DNA of 64,000 bases from CBDFJH01 sp965198095 (GTDB lineage Bacteria; Latescibacterota; UBA2968; GCA-2709665): NCBI GenBank assembly GCA_965198095.1, contig OZ240239.1, positions 3,224,001 to 3,288,000 of the forward strand, read 5' to 3'. A program made the translations under genes and the position numbers. Below the pieces are notes generated by a model. It saw only the letters and a program-made list of their open reading frames with translations, was not told the DNA's origin and did no database searches. Shown piece by piece: positions 9,117-17,905 of the stretch (position 1 is its first letter; each line of letters starts with the position of its first letter).

Positions 9117-10460
9117 CTATCTCCGCCCTCGGAGTCTACCCTTCTTCATGAATCCGTCATAGTGACGCATCAACAGGTGAGACTCGACCCGCTGCAACGT
9201 ATCCAAGGCCACGCCCACGATAATCAGCAGGCCCGTTCCCCCAAAGAAATCGGTCAGACCTGGGTGAACCCCTAGATAGTCGACGACAAAGAAAGGAAAG
9301 ACCGCGATCCCGGCCAGGAAGATCGAACCGGGAAGCGTGATTCGCGTCAGAATCTGATCGATGAACGTCGCCGTTCGTTTGCCGGGACGAATGCCGGGAA
9401 TGAACCCGCCGTGACGTTTCATGTTGTCGGCAAGATCGACCGGATTAAAGACAATGGCCGTGTAGAAATAGGAGAAAAAGATGATCATCAGGCTGTAAAG
9501 CGTCCAATAGGGAAGCGACTGCAGGGAACTCGTAGGGGAAAACCCTGCGGCTACCTCTTGCATGAATTCGCTGTTCGGAACGAGCCCAGCGGCCATACTG
9601 GGTAAGAACATGATGGCCTGGGCGAAGATCAAGGGCATGACGCCGGACGTATTCACCTTCAGCGGGATGTGCGTGCTTTGCCCGCCGTAGACCCGACGGC
9701 CCACAACCCGCTTGGCGTACTGAACGGGAATTTTTCGGGTCCCTTGCGTGATCAAAACCACAAGCGCCGTCAGCGCACAAATGATGACGATTACAAACAG
9801 CTCGACCATAATGCCCTTGTCGTTGGTCACGAAATCCTGGTACTCCTGCCCGACTGCCCACGGCAGACGAGCGACAATGCCGATAAAGATGAGCAGAGAC
9901 ATCCCATTTCCGATCCCACGGGCATCGATCTGTTCGCCCAACCACATGATGAAGATGGTACCGGCCGTGATCGTCAGTACCGTTAGCAGCCGAAACCCCC
10001 ACCCCGGATCGAGCACGGCAGACATCATCGTGGGCGGCACCTGGATGCTTTCCAGGAAGAATGAGACGCCGAACGCCTGCAAGGCGGCTAAAATCACCGT
10101 CCCATAACGCGTGTATTGCGTGATCTTCTTCCGGCCTTCTTCACCCTCCTTTTGAAGCTTCTGCAAAAAAGGAACGACGGCCCCGAGAAGCTGCAGGATG
10201 ATCGAGGCGCTGATATAGGGCATGATCCCGAGGGAAAAGACGGTCGCCCGGGTAAAGGCCCCACCCACGAACATGTCATAGAGACCCAGCGGCCCCAGAT
10301 CTGCTCCCCTGAAATACTCCCGCAACGCGATTCGGTCGATTCCAGGAATGGGTATCTGTCCCCCAAGCCTGTAGACAGAAAGGACGAGCAGCGTAAACAG
10401 GATCTGATTTCGGAGCTCCGGTATCTTGAAGGCACTCTGAAAACTTTTTAAAATCGGCAT
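9117..10460 (-). CDS. secY: Preprotein translocase subunit SecY
   Basis: A 447-residue inner-membrane channel protein with about ten hydrophobic segments. It starts MPILKSFQSAFKIPELRNQI and contains the plug-region sequence GGAFTRATVFSLGIMPYISASI and the loop motif IPLKVNTSGVMP. It forms the SecYEG export channel. The start 2 nt after the rplO stop gives a protein of normal length; longer in-frame extensions run into rplO. Confidence 0.97.
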   Translation of the reverse strand: MPILKSFQSAFKIPELRNQILFTLLVLSVYRLGGQIPIPGIDRIALREYFRGADLGPLGLYDMFVGGAFTRATVFSLGIMPYISASIILQLLGAVVPFLQKLQKEGEEGRKKITQYTRYGTVILAALQAFGVSFFLESIQVPPTMMSAVLDPGWGFRLLTVLTITAGTIFIMWLGEQIDARGIGNGMSLLIFIGIVARLPWAVGQEYQDFVTNDKGIMVELFVIVIICALTALVVLITQGTRKIPVQYAKRVVGRRVYGGQSTHIPLKVNTSGVMPLIFAQAIMFLPSMAAGLVPNSEFMQEVAAGFSPTSSLQSLPYWTLYSLMIIFFSYFYTAIVFNPVDLADNMKRHGGFIPGIRPGKRTATFIDQILTRITLPGSIFLAGIAVFPFFVVDYLGVHPGLTDFFGGTGLLIIVGVALDTLQRVESHLLMRHYDGFMKKGRLRGRR

Positions 10461-10462
10461 TT

Positions 10463-10921
10463 CTAGTCTTTTGTAAAGGTGCCTCGGGACACGATCTCTA
10501 CCTTTCCGCCCGCTCGGGAGATCTTCTCGGCCGCAGACGCGGATATGGCATGAACCGTGACGTTCAAGTTCTCGGAAGCCTCTCCCACGCCGAGAATCTT
10601 GACAGGCGCTTTCTCGGACCGGATGAGACCGGCATCCCGCAATGTTCGAGGCGTCACCTCGCCCGAGACGCGAGTCAAATCCTCCAGGTTGACGACCTGA
10701 TAGGTTGTCCTGAAGCGATTCGTAAAACCGACCTTGGGAAGCCGTCTTTGCAGAGGCATCTGGCCGCCCTCGAACCAGGGCCTGGACTTGGAACCGGAGC
10801 GAGACTTTTGCCCCTTGTGCCCCCTGCAGCTGGTCTTGCCGTGTCCGGACCCAGGGCCACAACCGACGCGCTTTCTCTTTCGCTTTGCCCCTGCCGGGGC
10901 CTTTATCCGGGCGAGCGTCAT
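10463..10921 (-). CDS. rplO: 50S ribosomal protein L15
   Basis: A 152-residue L15 with the glycine/basic N-terminal region RKRVGCGPGSGHGKTSCRGHKGQKSR, which threads through 23S rRNA, and a C-terminal globular domain. Two adjacent ATGs are possible; the second, sharing one base with the rpmD stop, has the better spacing to GAGGT. It precedes secY as in most spc operons. Confidence 0.95.
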   Translation of the reverse strand: MTLARIKAPAGAKRKRKRVGCGPGSGHGKTSCRGHKGQKSRSGSKSRPWFEGGQMPLQRRLPKVGFTNRFRTTYQVVNLEDLTRVSGEVTPRTLRDAGLIRSEKAPVKILGVGEASENLNVTVHAISASAAEKISRAGGKVEIVSRGTFTKD

Positions 10922-11112
10922 CATACCTCTTCCACGACGACCAGATGAGACACCTTGTCGAGCATCCCTCTGATTTGCGGTGTTTCCCGGTGCTCGACGG
11001 TGTGGTGCATCCGAAGTATTCCCAAGGCTCGAAGCGTCCGACGCTGTCTCGCCACCCTGTTTATCGTACTTCGAACTTGCGTAATCCTCAGGATCCTTCG
11101 GCGGGTTGACAC
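10921..11112 (-). CDS. rpmD: 50S ribosomal protein L30
   Basis: A 63-residue L30 (LRITQVRSTINRVARQRRTLRALGI), a small large-subunit protein absent from some lineages. It starts at GTG, with GAGGT 8 nt upstream inside the end of rpsE, and ends overlapping the rplO start. Confidence 0.95.
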   Translation of the reverse strand: MSTRRRILRITQVRSTINRVARQRRTLRALGILRMHHTVEHRETPQIRGMLDKVSHLVVVEEV

Positions 11113-11118
11113 GACCGG

Positions 11119-11622
11119 CTACCTCAGTTCTGACTCGTCAACATTCCTCAACGCTGCGAATGCTTTGGCGTCTCGCAACCCCTGGAGACCGGCCATCGTG
11201 GCCTTGATCGTATTCTGAGCGTTCTGCGACCCCAGGGACTTGGTCAGCACATTTTTCACGCCAGCCAACTCCAGGACGGCACGGATGCCACCGCCTGCAA
11301 TGACGCCGGTCCCCGGCGCAGCCGGCTTCAGGAGCACCTTCGCGGCGCTAAACGCCCCCACCACTTGATGAGGGATCGTGCCGTCCCGAATCGGCACCCG
11401 CACCAGGCTCTTCCTCGCGTTTTCCGTCGCCTTTCGAATGGCCTCCGAAACCTCGCCCGCCTTTCCCATTCCAGCTCCGACACATCCCCGCCTATCGCCG
11501 ACGACGACCATCACGCTAAACGCGAAACGACGTCCCCCTTTTCGCACGTGTGCGACTCGCTTCAGGCTGTTGTTGATCACAACCTCTGTCAGATCCAGAC
11601 CTGCGGGGTCAACTTTTGCCAA
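11119..11622 (-). CDS. rpsE: 30S ribosomal protein S5
   Basis: A 167-residue S5 with the N-terminal double-stranded-RNA-binding domain (RVAHVRKGGRRFAFSVMVVVGD) and the C-terminal domain with GTGVIAGGGIRAVLELAG. S5 affects decoding accuracy and the 30S mRNA entry channel. It begins at a TTG preceded by GGAGG 4 nt upstream; no ATG is available at the conserved N-terminus. Confidence 0.96.
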   Translation of the reverse strand: MAKVDPAGLDLTEVVINNSLKRVAHVRKGGRRFAFSVMVVVGDRRGCVGAGMGKAGEVSEAIRKATENARKSLVRVPIRDGTIPHQVVGAFSAAKVLLKPAAPGTGVIAGGGIRAVLELAGVKNVLTKSLGSQNAQNTIKATMAGLQGLRDAKAFAALRNVDESELR

Positions 11623-11637
11623 AACACCTCCACCTCT

Positions 11638-12018
11638 TTAGAACTTCAACCCGGCCTCTCTTGCGCCCTCGGCCAATGCCTTGACTCTCCCGTGGTAGAT
11701 ATACCCGCCTCGGTCGAACACGACGGTCGTGATCCCCGCCGCCCTGGCCTTGGCCGCAATCAGACGGCCCACCTCCCTGCTCTTTTCACACTTTCCAGGA
11801 ATCGACGCGAGCCTTTCCCTGATCTCGGACGAATAGCTGGACATTCCGAAAAAGCTTTTACCCGTTGTATCATCAATAACCTGGGCCTGAATATGCTTCA
11901 GGCTCCGTGAAACAGCAAGACGGGGGCGGGCAGCCGTGCCCTTGACCTTTCTTCGAATTCTCAAGTGCCGACGCTTGAGCAGCCACGTATGCTTGTTTCT
12001 GAACGCCTCAACGCGCAT
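11638..12018 (-). CDS. rplR: 50S ribosomal protein L18
   Basis: A 126-residue L18, a 5S rRNA-binding protein, with RRKVKGTAARPRLAVSRSLKHIQAQVIDD and the C-terminal FDRGGYIYHGRVKALAEGAREAGLKF. ATG start. It stands between rplF and rpsE in canonical spc-operon order. Confidence 0.97.
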   Translation of the reverse strand: MRVEAFRNKHTWLLKRRHLRIRRKVKGTAARPRLAVSRSLKHIQAQVIDDTTGKSFFGMSSYSSEIRERLASIPGKCEKSREVGRLIAAKARAAGITTVVFDRGGYIYHGRVKALAEGAREAGLKF

Positions 12019-12027
12019 CTTCTTCCC

Positions 12028-12594
12028 CTACGTGACAGCCGCCTTGCCGACTTTTCGCCTCACCAACTCGCCGTCGTATCGTATGCCCTTTCCCTTGTAG
12101 GGCTCGGGCGGACGGACCTTCCGAATGTCTGCCGCCACCCTTCCCACAAGCGCTTTGTCCGCACCTCTCACGATGATAGAGGCCTGCGCACCCTCCAGAC
12201 CAGAAGGCGCCGCTTCGATACGAAACTCGACGCCGACCTCGGCTTCAATGACGACGGCGTGGCTGTACCCCACCTGGAGCTCGAGATTCTTACCCTTTAC
12301 GTCCGCTCGATATCCGATGCCAACGGCCACCAGCCGCTTTTCGAACCCCTTGGTTGCGCCCTCCACGGCATTGGCCAGCAGGGAACGCGTCAATCCCCAA
12401 ATCGCCCTGGATTTGCGATCATTCGGCCGCCTGCACGACACGCAAAGCGCGCCCCCTTCCCGGCGAACCTCGACGAGAGGATGCACCGGCACTTCCAACT
12501 GCCCATTTGGCCCCTGGACCCTCACCCGCGTCTCCTCGAGCGTGACGTGAACGCCCTCCGGCAAGGCCACCGGCTGTTTTCCAATCCGTGACAC
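12028..12594 (-). CDS. rplF: 50S ribosomal protein L6
   Basis: A 188-residue L6 with two related domains; the signature RPPEPYKGKGIRYDGELVRRKVGKA lies at the C-terminus. L6 is near the factor-binding site of the large subunit. The start is GTG (product MSRIGKQPV), preceded by AGGAGGGG a few nt upstream. Confidence 0.97.
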   Translation of the reverse strand: MSRIGKQPVALPEGVHVTLEETRVRVQGPNGQLEVPVHPLVEVRREGGALCVSCRRPNDRKSRAIWGLTRSLLANAVEGATKGFEKRLVAVGIGYRADVKGKNLELQVGYSHAVVIEAEVGVEFRIEAAPSGLEGAQASIIVRGADKALVGRVAADIRKVRPPEPYKGKGIRYDGELVRRKVGKAAVT

Positions 12595-12613
12595 CGACCC
12601 CTCCTGTGCCTAC

Positions 12614-13012
12614 CTACCAGATGCTGCAGATAAACTCCCCGCCCACGCCCGCCTTTCGAGCCTCCTCGCCGCTCATGATGCCTCTGGACGTAGACACGAT
12701 CGCGACCCCCAGTCCGTTCAGGACCCTCGGGATCTTGTCCTTTCCGACATATTTCCGCAGCCCGGAACGGCTCTCCCGCCTCAGCCCCTGAATCGCACTC
12801 TCACCCTCCGCATTGTACTTGAGATAAAGTCTCAGGTAGCCCTGTCGATCGTCGTCCACGGAGGCGTAATTGTGGACAAATCCGTGGTCCCGCAGGATTC
12901 GAGCGATTTCCTGCTTCAACCTTGAGCTCGGAACGTCTACTTTCCGATGCCCGGCCCTCGTGCCATTGCGAATCCGTGTCAACATATCTGCAATCGGATC
13001 GATCTGGCTCAT
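12614..13012 (-). CDS. rpsH: 30S ribosomal protein S8
   Basis: A 132-residue S8 with N-terminus DPIADMLTRIRNGTRAGH and C-terminus VSTSRGIMSGEEARKAGVGGEFICSIW. S8 binds the central domain of 16S rRNA and in E. coli represses the spc operon. No regulatory site was identified here. Confidence 0.97.
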   Translation of the reverse strand: MSQIDPIADMLTRIRNGTRAGHRKVDVPSSRLKQEIARILRDHGFVHNYASVDDDRQGYLRLYLKYNAEGESAIQGLRRESRSGLRKYVGKDKIPRVLNGLGVAIVSTSRGIMSGEEARKAGVGGEFICSIW

Positions 13013-13019
13013 CTCTCCC

Positions 13020-13205
13020 CTACCAGCTGGCTTTCGTGACGCCGGGCACCTCTCCGGACAGCGCGAGTTCCCGGAAACAGATTCGGCATAACCCGAAGCG
13101 GCGAAGATAAGCCCTTGCCCGGCCGCACCGTTTGCACCTGTTGTACTTACGCACTCTGTATTTCGGCTTGCGTTGGGCCTTTACCAACAGAGATTTCCTT
13201 GCCAC
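13020..13205 (-). CDS. rpsN: 30S ribosomal protein S14, zinc-binding type Z
   Basis: A 61-residue short-form S14. CKRC and CRIC (residues ~24-43) form the zinc ribbon, unlike the ~100-residue zinc-free form of gammaproteobacteria. It starts at GTG (MARKSLLVKAQR), with AAGGAG about 10 nt upstream. The upstream in-frame extension is serine/arginine-rich and overlaps rplE, so it is not coding. Confidence 0.95.
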   Translation of the reverse strand: MARKSLLVKAQRKPKYRVRKYNRCKRCGRARAYLRRFGLCRICFRELALSGEVPGVTKASW

Positions 13206-13221
13206 GTCGACTCCAACTCCT

Positions 13222-13776
13222 TTATGCTGCTTCGACGGTTTGGAAGGGCGTCCCGAACCCCTTGAGGAGCTCGAACGCCTCTTCATCCGTCTTAGCACTC
13301 GTTACGATCGTGACATCCAATCCGCGAACTTCGTCGATTGCGTCATAATCGATTTCAGGAAAGATGATCTGCTCTTGTATACCGACGGAATAGTTTCCCC
13401 GTCCATCGAATGAGTTCAGCGAAAGGCCTCGGAAATCTCGAATTCTGGGAATGGCGACCGTCAGAAATCGGTCGAGAAATTCGTACATCCGTTTGCTCCT
13501 CAAGGTGACCATGCAACCGATCGGCATGCCTGACCTCAGCTTGAAGTTTGAAACCGACTTCTTGGCGCGACGAACAGCGGGCCGTTGGCCCGTGATCATC
13601 GACAAGTCGGAGACGGCGCCTTCGATGGCCTTTGGATTTCGAATGGCCTGCCCAATCCCCATGTTGAGGACGATCTTCGTCGGTCGAGGCACCTGCATCC
13701 TGTTCCCGTATCCAAACCTCTTGATCAAGGTTTCGACGATATCCTTCTCGTAGATCTCTCTCAAGCGTGCCGCCAC
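13222..13776 (-). CDS. rplE: 50S ribosomal protein L5
   Basis: A 184-residue L5, a 5S rRNA-binding protein of the central protuberance. It contains KIVLNMGIGQAIRNPKAIEGA, ITGQRPAVRRAKKSVSNFKLR and the C-terminal GLDVTIVTSAKTDEEAFELL. The GTG start has GAGGAG 6 nt upstream and leaves a 10-nt gap to rplX. A longer frame would overlap rplX by 59 nt and was rejected. Confidence 0.95.
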   Translation of the reverse strand: MAARLREIYEKDIVETLIKRFGYGNRMQVPRPTKIVLNMGIGQAIRNPKAIEGAVSDLSMITGQRPAVRRAKKSVSNFKLRSGMPIGCMVTLRSKRMYEFLDRFLTVAIPRIRDFRGLSLNSFDGRGNYSVGIQEQIIFPEIDYDAIDEVRGLDVTIVTSAKTDEEAFELLKGFGTPFQTVEAA

Positions 13777-13786
13777 GTTACGCTCC

Positions 13787-14113
13787 TCAACCCGGGTCCG
13801 GAATCTGCTCTCCACTCTTAACGGCAACACGGATCCGGGTACCATCGTCCAGCAGTTTACGCCTCACACGTGTCCTCTCTTCCGTCTGGGGGTCGACGAG
13901 CATCAGCTTGGAGAGGTGGATCGGCGCCTCTTTTTCAATAATGCCCCCGTGCTGATTCTTCTGATTGGGTTTCGTATGCCTTTTTACGAAATTGGCGCCT
14001 TCCACGAGCGCCCGGGCGTTCCGCGGAAACACTTTCAGTACCTTGCCTCGTTTTCCTTTGTCAACACCGCTGATCACCTCTACCAAGTCGTCCTTTCGGA
14101 TCCGCATCTTCAT
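13787..14113 (-). CDS. rplX: 50S ribosomal protein L24
   Basis: A 108-residue L24 with the KOW segment DDLVEVISGVDKGKRGKVLKVF and the loop HTKPNQKNQHGGIIEKEAPIH. It is an early large-subunit assembly protein at the tunnel exit. The first of two nearby ATGs is preferred because GAGGG lies 6 nt upstream. Confidence 0.97.
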   Translation of the reverse strand: MKMRIRKDDLVEVISGVDKGKRGKVLKVFPRNARALVEGANFVKRHTKPNQKNQHGGIIEKEAPIHLSKLMLVDPQTEERTRVRRKLLDDGTRIRVAVKSGEQIPDPG

Positions 14114-14122
14114 GTCACGCCC

Positions 14123-14491
14123 TCACAAAACTTCTGCCGCAAGGGAAACAATGCGCATGTAGCGCTTTTCGCGCAACTCGCGGGCAACAGGTCCGAAGAT
14201 TCGCGTGCCCCGCGGCTCTCCTTCCGCGCCGATCAGGACGGCCGCGTTGTCATCAAACCGGATATACGATCCGTCCACGCGCCGAATCTCCTTCTTCGTT
14301 CGGACGACCACGGCCCGCGCGACCTCCCCCTTCCTGACGCCGCTGTTGGGCTGGGCATCCTTTACTGAGACGACGATCGTATCGCCCAAACCGGCGTACC
14401 TCCTCTTGGAGCCGCCGAGCACCCTAAAACACATCACCTTTCGCGCCCCGCTGTTGTCTGCGCAGTTTAGAATCGTGTATTCTCTCACCAT
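14123..14491 (-). CDS. rplN: 50S ribosomal protein L14
   Basis: A 122-residue L14 with LNCADNSGARKVMCFRVLGG and the C-terminal RGTRIFGPVARELREKRYMRIVSLAAEVL. It forms part of the intersubunit bridge and contacts L19. Normal length and position. Confidence 0.98.
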   Translation of the reverse strand: MVREYTILNCADNSGARKVMCFRVLGGSKRRYAGLGDTIVVSVKDAQPNSGVRKGEVARAVVVRTKKEIRRVDGSYIRFDDNAAVLIGAEGEPRGTRIFGPVARELREKRYMRIVSLAAEVL

Positions 14492-14502
14492 GGCCTTGCC
14501 GC

Positions 14503-14775
14503 CTACTGAGCCTTCTTCAGCACTTCAACAAGCCGCCAACGTTTGGTCTTACTGAAGGGGCGTGTCTCTGAAATGAGGACCTGGTCTCCCTGTTTGGCTC
14601 GGTTCTCTTCATCGTGAGCAATCAGCTTGGTCCGCCGGGACACCACTTTCCCGTAGCGCCCGTGCGGGACCCGGCGCAACACTTGAACGACGATCGTCTT
14701 GTCCATACCATCGCCGACGACGCTGCCCGTGAACCTCTTGCGCTGCCCAGGCATCTTGCTCTGAGCCGTGGCCAT
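14503..14775 (-). CDS. rpsQ: 30S ribosomal protein S17
   Basis: A 90-residue S17, an OB-fold early assembly protein, with GDGMDKTIVVQVLRRVPHGRYGKVV. Two tandem ATGs overlap the rpmC stop; the second has the better spacing to GGAGG. The product has a short extra N-terminal stretch (MATAQSKMPGQRKR). Confidence 0.95.
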   Translation of the reverse strand: MATAQSKMPGQRKRFTGSVVGDGMDKTIVVQVLRRVPHGRYGKVVSRRTKLIAHDEENRAKQGDQVLISETRPFSKTKRWRLVEVLKKAQ

Positions 14776-15026
14776 CATCCCTCCTTCGACGCCCCGACAT
14801 TCGCGTCCACCGTCTCACTTCCGGGCAAGGATCGCAAACCGAGATCGTGCTCGTGCAAGACCGTCATGATTCTCGCCACATCGCGACGCGTTTGAGCCAC
14901 GACGAGGGGATTGTCGAGCTGCCGTGTGGCCAACTGAAGCCGCAGATGGGAAAGCTCCTCTTCCTTGTCACTCAAGAGTTGTTTCACTTCGCCGTAACTC
15001 ATCTGACGAATTTCCGAGGCCTTCAT
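14775..15026 (-). CDS. rpmC: 50S ribosomal protein L29
   Basis: An 83-residue L29 (KASEIRQMSYGEVKQLLSDKEEEL, LRLQLATRQLDNPL). The usual length is 60-70 residues; here the extra sequence is a C-terminal tail of about 15 residues after LHEHDLGL. L29 lies at the tunnel exit next to L23. The start overlaps the rplP stop as ATGA. Confidence 0.93.
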   Translation of the reverse strand: MKASEIRQMSYGEVKQLLSDKEEELSHLRLQLATRQLDNPLVVAQTRRDVARIMTVLHEHDLGLRSLPGSETVDANVGASKEG

Positions 15027-15442
15027 TCGATTTCGCTCCTCCGTTCGACAAACCGAGTCTTCAACGGCAATTTGTGGCTCGCTAGGCGCATCGCCTCGCG
15101 AGCGGCATTTTGCTCGACCCCTTCGATTTCGAACAAGATTCGTCCCGGTTTTACGACGGCGACCCAGTATTCCGGATTTCCTTTACCCTTTCCCATCCGG
15201 GTCTCGGCAGGCTTGATCGTGACCGGCTTGTCCGGGAAGATCCGAATCCAGACCTTGCCGCTCCTGCCCAAGGAGCGCGTAATCGCGATCCTCGCCGCCT
15301 CTATCTGACGGCTCGTGACCCACGCCGGCTCGAGCGCCTGCAGCCCGAATTCCCCAAACGCCACCCGGGCGCCTCGAAGCGAGGTCCCTCTCATGCGCCC
15401 CCGTTGCTGCTTTCTCCATTTGACCCTTTTGGGCATCAACAT
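15023..15442 (-). CDS. rplP: 50S ribosomal protein L16
   Basis: A 139-residue L16, located near the A site and peptidyl transferase centre, with MLMPKRVKWRKQQRGRMRG and VWIRIFPDKPVTIKPAETRMGKGKG. The ATG giving the conserved MLMPKR start was chosen over one five codons upstream. It ends in an ATGA overlap with rpmC. Confidence 0.97.
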   Translation of the reverse strand: MLMPKRVKWRKQQRGRMRGTSLRGARVAFGEFGLQALEPAWVTSRQIEAARIAITRSLGRSGKVWIRIFPDKPVTIKPAETRMGKGKGNPEYWVAVVKPGRILFEIEGVEQNAAREAMRLASHKLPLKTRFVERRSEIE

Positions 15443-15466
15443 AACGGCGACCGCCAATAGTGAGGC

Positions 15467-16117
15467 TCAACGCTGAATGGCGTCTCCCGAATCGACGATT
15501 TCCCCGCTGCAAATCCAAACCTTCACGCCCACGGTTCCAGAGGTCGTAAAGGCCGTGGATCTGGCGTAATCGATATCGGCTCGCAAGGTGTGCAGAGGAA
15601 CCCGTCCAGCAGGTTCCGATTTCTCGGTACGGGCCATCTCCGAGCCGCCCAGGCGGCCCGCACAAACCACCTTGATCCCTTCGGCGCCCATTCTCATGGA
15701 AGCGGCGACAGCCTTTTTCATGGCGCGGCGGAAAGAGACCCGTTGTTCGAGTTGGCGAGCAATGTTGTCCGCCACGAGTTGGGCCGCGAGTTCCGCGCGC
15801 TTGATCTCCTGGATGTTGATGTAGATTTCCTTTCCCGTAATATGCTTCAGTTCATCGCGAAGCTTGTCGACTTCAGAGCCTTTGCGCCCGATGACAATCC
15901 CGGGGCGGGCCGTATGAATCGAAATGGTCACGCGCTTTGGCGCCCTTTCGATGTCCACCGTGGCGACGCTGGCGCGCTGAAGCCTGCTCTTGATGTACCG
16001 TTTCAACACCAGATCTTCGTGGAGCAGTTCGGCAAAATTTCGACCTGCGAACCACCTGGAGCTCCAATCCTTCACGACGCCTAGCCTAAAACCGACAGGA
16101 TGTGTCTTTTGGCCCAT
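15467..16117 (-). CDS. rpsC: 30S ribosomal protein S3
   Basis: A 216-residue S3. It starts MGQKTHPVGFRLGVVKDWSS, has a type-II KH domain with IVIGRKGSEVDKLRDEL, and the C-terminal domain AGRLGGSEMARTEKSEPAGRVPLHTLRADIDY. S3 lines the mRNA entry tunnel. ATG start, 12 nt after rplV. Confidence 0.98.
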   Translation of the reverse strand: MGQKTHPVGFRLGVVKDWSSRWFAGRNFAELLHEDLVLKRYIKSRLQRASVATVDIERAPKRVTISIHTARPGIVIGRKGSEVDKLRDELKHITGKEIYINIQEIKRAELAAQLVADNIARQLEQRVSFRRAMKKAVAASMRMGAEGIKVVCAGRLGGSEMARTEKSEPAGRVPLHTLRADIDYARSTAFTTSGTVGVKVWICSGEIVDSGDAIQR

Positions 16118-16129
16118 GGCAACCTCCGG

Positions 16130-16471
16130 TTAGTTTACATCCGAAACAATGAGCGTAATGTGACTACATCGCTTCCGGATAAACGCTGCAGCCCCTCGTG
16201 GCTGCGGCCGCAGACGCTTGTACGCGATGGCTCCGTTCACGTAGACTTCCTTGACGTGAAGGTCCTCTTCGTCCACAGACGCTTCCTCGTTGTTGATCGC
16301 ATTGGCCACGGCGGACCTTAGCGTACGCTCGACCAGCCGGGCGGCCTTTTTCGGCGTGAAATGTAGAATGTCAAAGGCCTCTTCGACCGCCTTTCCACGT
16401 ATCAAGTCGGCCGCCTGACAGGCCTTGCGCGGCGAAATCCTCACGTAACGTGATATGGCCTTTGCTTCCAC
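16130..16471 (-). CDS. rplV: 50S ribosomal protein L22
   Basis: A 113-residue L22 (ISRYVRISPRKACQAADLIRGKAVEEA), whose long beta hairpin lines the exit tunnel; KRLRPQPRGAAAFIRKRCSH is the tip region. The start taken is GTG at 16471, matching the family N-terminus. The nearest AGGAG is 14 nt upstream of that GTG but 8 nt upstream of an in-frame ATT at 16477, so a rare ATT start two codons earlier is possible. Confidence 0.95.
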   Translation of the reverse strand: MEAKAISRYVRISPRKACQAADLIRGKAVEEAFDILHFTPKKAARLVERTLRSAVANAINNEEASVDEEDLHVKEVYVNGAIAYKRLRPQPRGAAAFIRKRCSHITLIVSDVN

Positions 16472-16488
16472 CGAAATGGCTCGCTCTC

Positions 16489-16776
16489 CTATTTCAGGGT
16501 CGTAGACCGCTCCGTTATGGAACCGCCGTGTCCTCTGAAGGTTCTGGTCGGCGCGAACTCGCCCAGTTTGTGTCCAACCATGTTTTCAGTGATATAGACC
16601 GGGATGAATCTGTTCCCGTTGTGGACGGCCAAGGTGTGACCGACAAACTCCGGCGGTACCGTGCATCTCCTGCTCCAGGTCTGGATCACTCTCTTGTTCC
16701 CCGTCTTGTTCATCTGCTCGATCTTCTTGAGCAGCTTGAGATCGATGTACGGACCTTTTTTGAGCGATCGCGCCAT
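16489..16776 (-). CDS. rpsS: 30S ribosomal protein S19
   Basis: A 95-residue S19 beginning MARSLKKGPYIDLKLLKKIE, with the motif VHNGNRFIPVYITENMVGHKLGEFAPTRTFRGH. It is a small-subunit head protein that pairs with S13. The start lies one base after the rplB stop; the upstream in-frame extension is inside rplB and rejected. Confidence 0.98.
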   Translation of the reverse strand: MARSLKKGPYIDLKLLKKIEQMNKTGNKRVIQTWSRRCTVPPEFVGHTLAVHNGNRFIPVYITENMVGHKLGEFAPTRTFRGHGGSITERSTTLK

Positions 16777-16777
16777 G

Positions 16778-17608
16778 CTACCCTTTCTTGCGTCTTCGGA
16801 TGATCCACTTGTCGGATGGCTTCTTGTGTTTCCGCGTCTTGTAACCCTTCGTCGGTTTGCCCCAGGGCGTGCGCGGATGGCCGCCGCCTGAGGTCTTCCC
16901 TTCTCCGCCGCCGTGCGGGTGGTCAATCGGGTTCATGGCCACACCCCGGACCGAAGGTCTCTTGCCGAGCCATCTGGAGCGGCCTGCCTTTCCCAAGACG
17001 ACGTTTTCGTGCTCCAGGTTGCCCACTTGGCCGACGGTCGCACAGCAGGCGAGTGGAATCAGGCGCATTTCTCCGGAGGGAAGCCGAAGCTGTGCGAATC
17101 TGCCCTCCTTGGCCATCACCCGAATGGCGCTTCCCGCCGAACGTCCGATTTGGCCCCCCTTGCCCGGCCGAACCTCGACATTGTGAACGACCGTGCCGAG
17201 GGGGATGTTCTCCAACGGAAGCGAGTTTCCGGGTCGAATCTCGGCAGATGGCCCCGATGAGACACGATCGTCAACCCGCAGCTCGGTCGGGGCGAGTATG
17301 TATCGTTTCTCGCCATCCACGTAGTGAAGGAGTGCAATCCGCGCGGATCGATTGGGGTCGTACTCAATGGCGTGTACCTTTGCAGGGATGCCCACCTTCT
17401 CCCGTCTGAAATCGACCTTTCGGTGACGCCTCCGATGCCCCCCGCCTCGTCGCCTGGCAGTGATGCGGCCGGTGTTGTTGCGGCCGCTGCTCCTCTTCTT
17501 CGATTCGACGAGCCCCTTTTCAGGATTGCTTTTGGTGATCTCCTCGAAGGAGGAGACCGTCTTGTAACGAAGCGTCGGGGTCGTCGGCCGGAATGATTTG
17601 ACTGCCAT
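16778..17608 (-). CDS. rplB: 50S ribosomal protein L2
   Basis: A 276-residue L2, required for subunit joining and peptidyl transfer. The signature RGVAMNPIDHPHGGGEGKTSG and the C-terminus GKPTKGYKTRKHKKPSDKWII are present. ATG start 3 nt after the rplW stop. Confidence 0.98.
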   Translation of the reverse strand: MAVKSFRPTTPTLRYKTVSSFEEITKSNPEKGLVESKKRSSGRNNTGRITARRRGGGHRRRHRKVDFRREKVGIPAKVHAIEYDPNRSARIALLHYVDGEKRYILAPTELRVDDRVSSGPSAEIRPGNSLPLENIPLGTVVHNVEVRPGKGGQIGRSAGSAIRVMAKEGRFAQLRLPSGEMRLIPLACCATVGQVGNLEHENVVLGKAGRSRWLGKRPSVRGVAMNPIDHPHGGGEGKTSGGGHPRTPWGKPTKGYKTRKHKKPSDKWIIRRRKKG

Positions 17609-17611
17609 CGC

Positions 17612-17905
17612 TTAAACGCCCTCGAAGAATTCGATGCTCTGTCCTTCAGCCACGGTTACGATCGCCTTCTTCCAATCTGCCTTGCGCCCTCGGAATCGAC
17701 CCATTTGCTTCATCTTTCCGCGAACCGAGGCCGTATTCACCTTCGCCACCTTTACGGTGAACATCTCTTCCACAGCCTTCCGAATCTCGACCTTGTTGGC
17801 GTCTTTCCGGACCTCGAAGAGGTACTTGTTGCCCACCTCCTGGTTCTGGGAAGCCCGCTCCGTAATGATCGGTCTCCGGATGACCCTCACACTCTTTTTT
17901 TTCAC
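17612..17905 (-). CDS. rplW: 50S ribosomal protein L23
   Basis: A 97-residue L23, the tunnel-exit docking site for trigger factor and SRP, with VIRRPIITERAS and FEVRKDANKVEIRKAVEEMFTVKV. The GTG start forms a GTGA overlap with the rplD stop and has GGGAGG just upstream. A TTG four codons earlier is the alternative but would put the ribosome-binding sequence inside the coding region. Confidence 0.93.
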   Translation of the reverse strand: MKKKSVRVIRRPIITERASQNQEVGNKYLFEVRKDANKVEIRKAVEEMFTVKVAKVNTASVRGKMKQMGRFRGRKADWKKAIVTVAEGQSIEFFEGV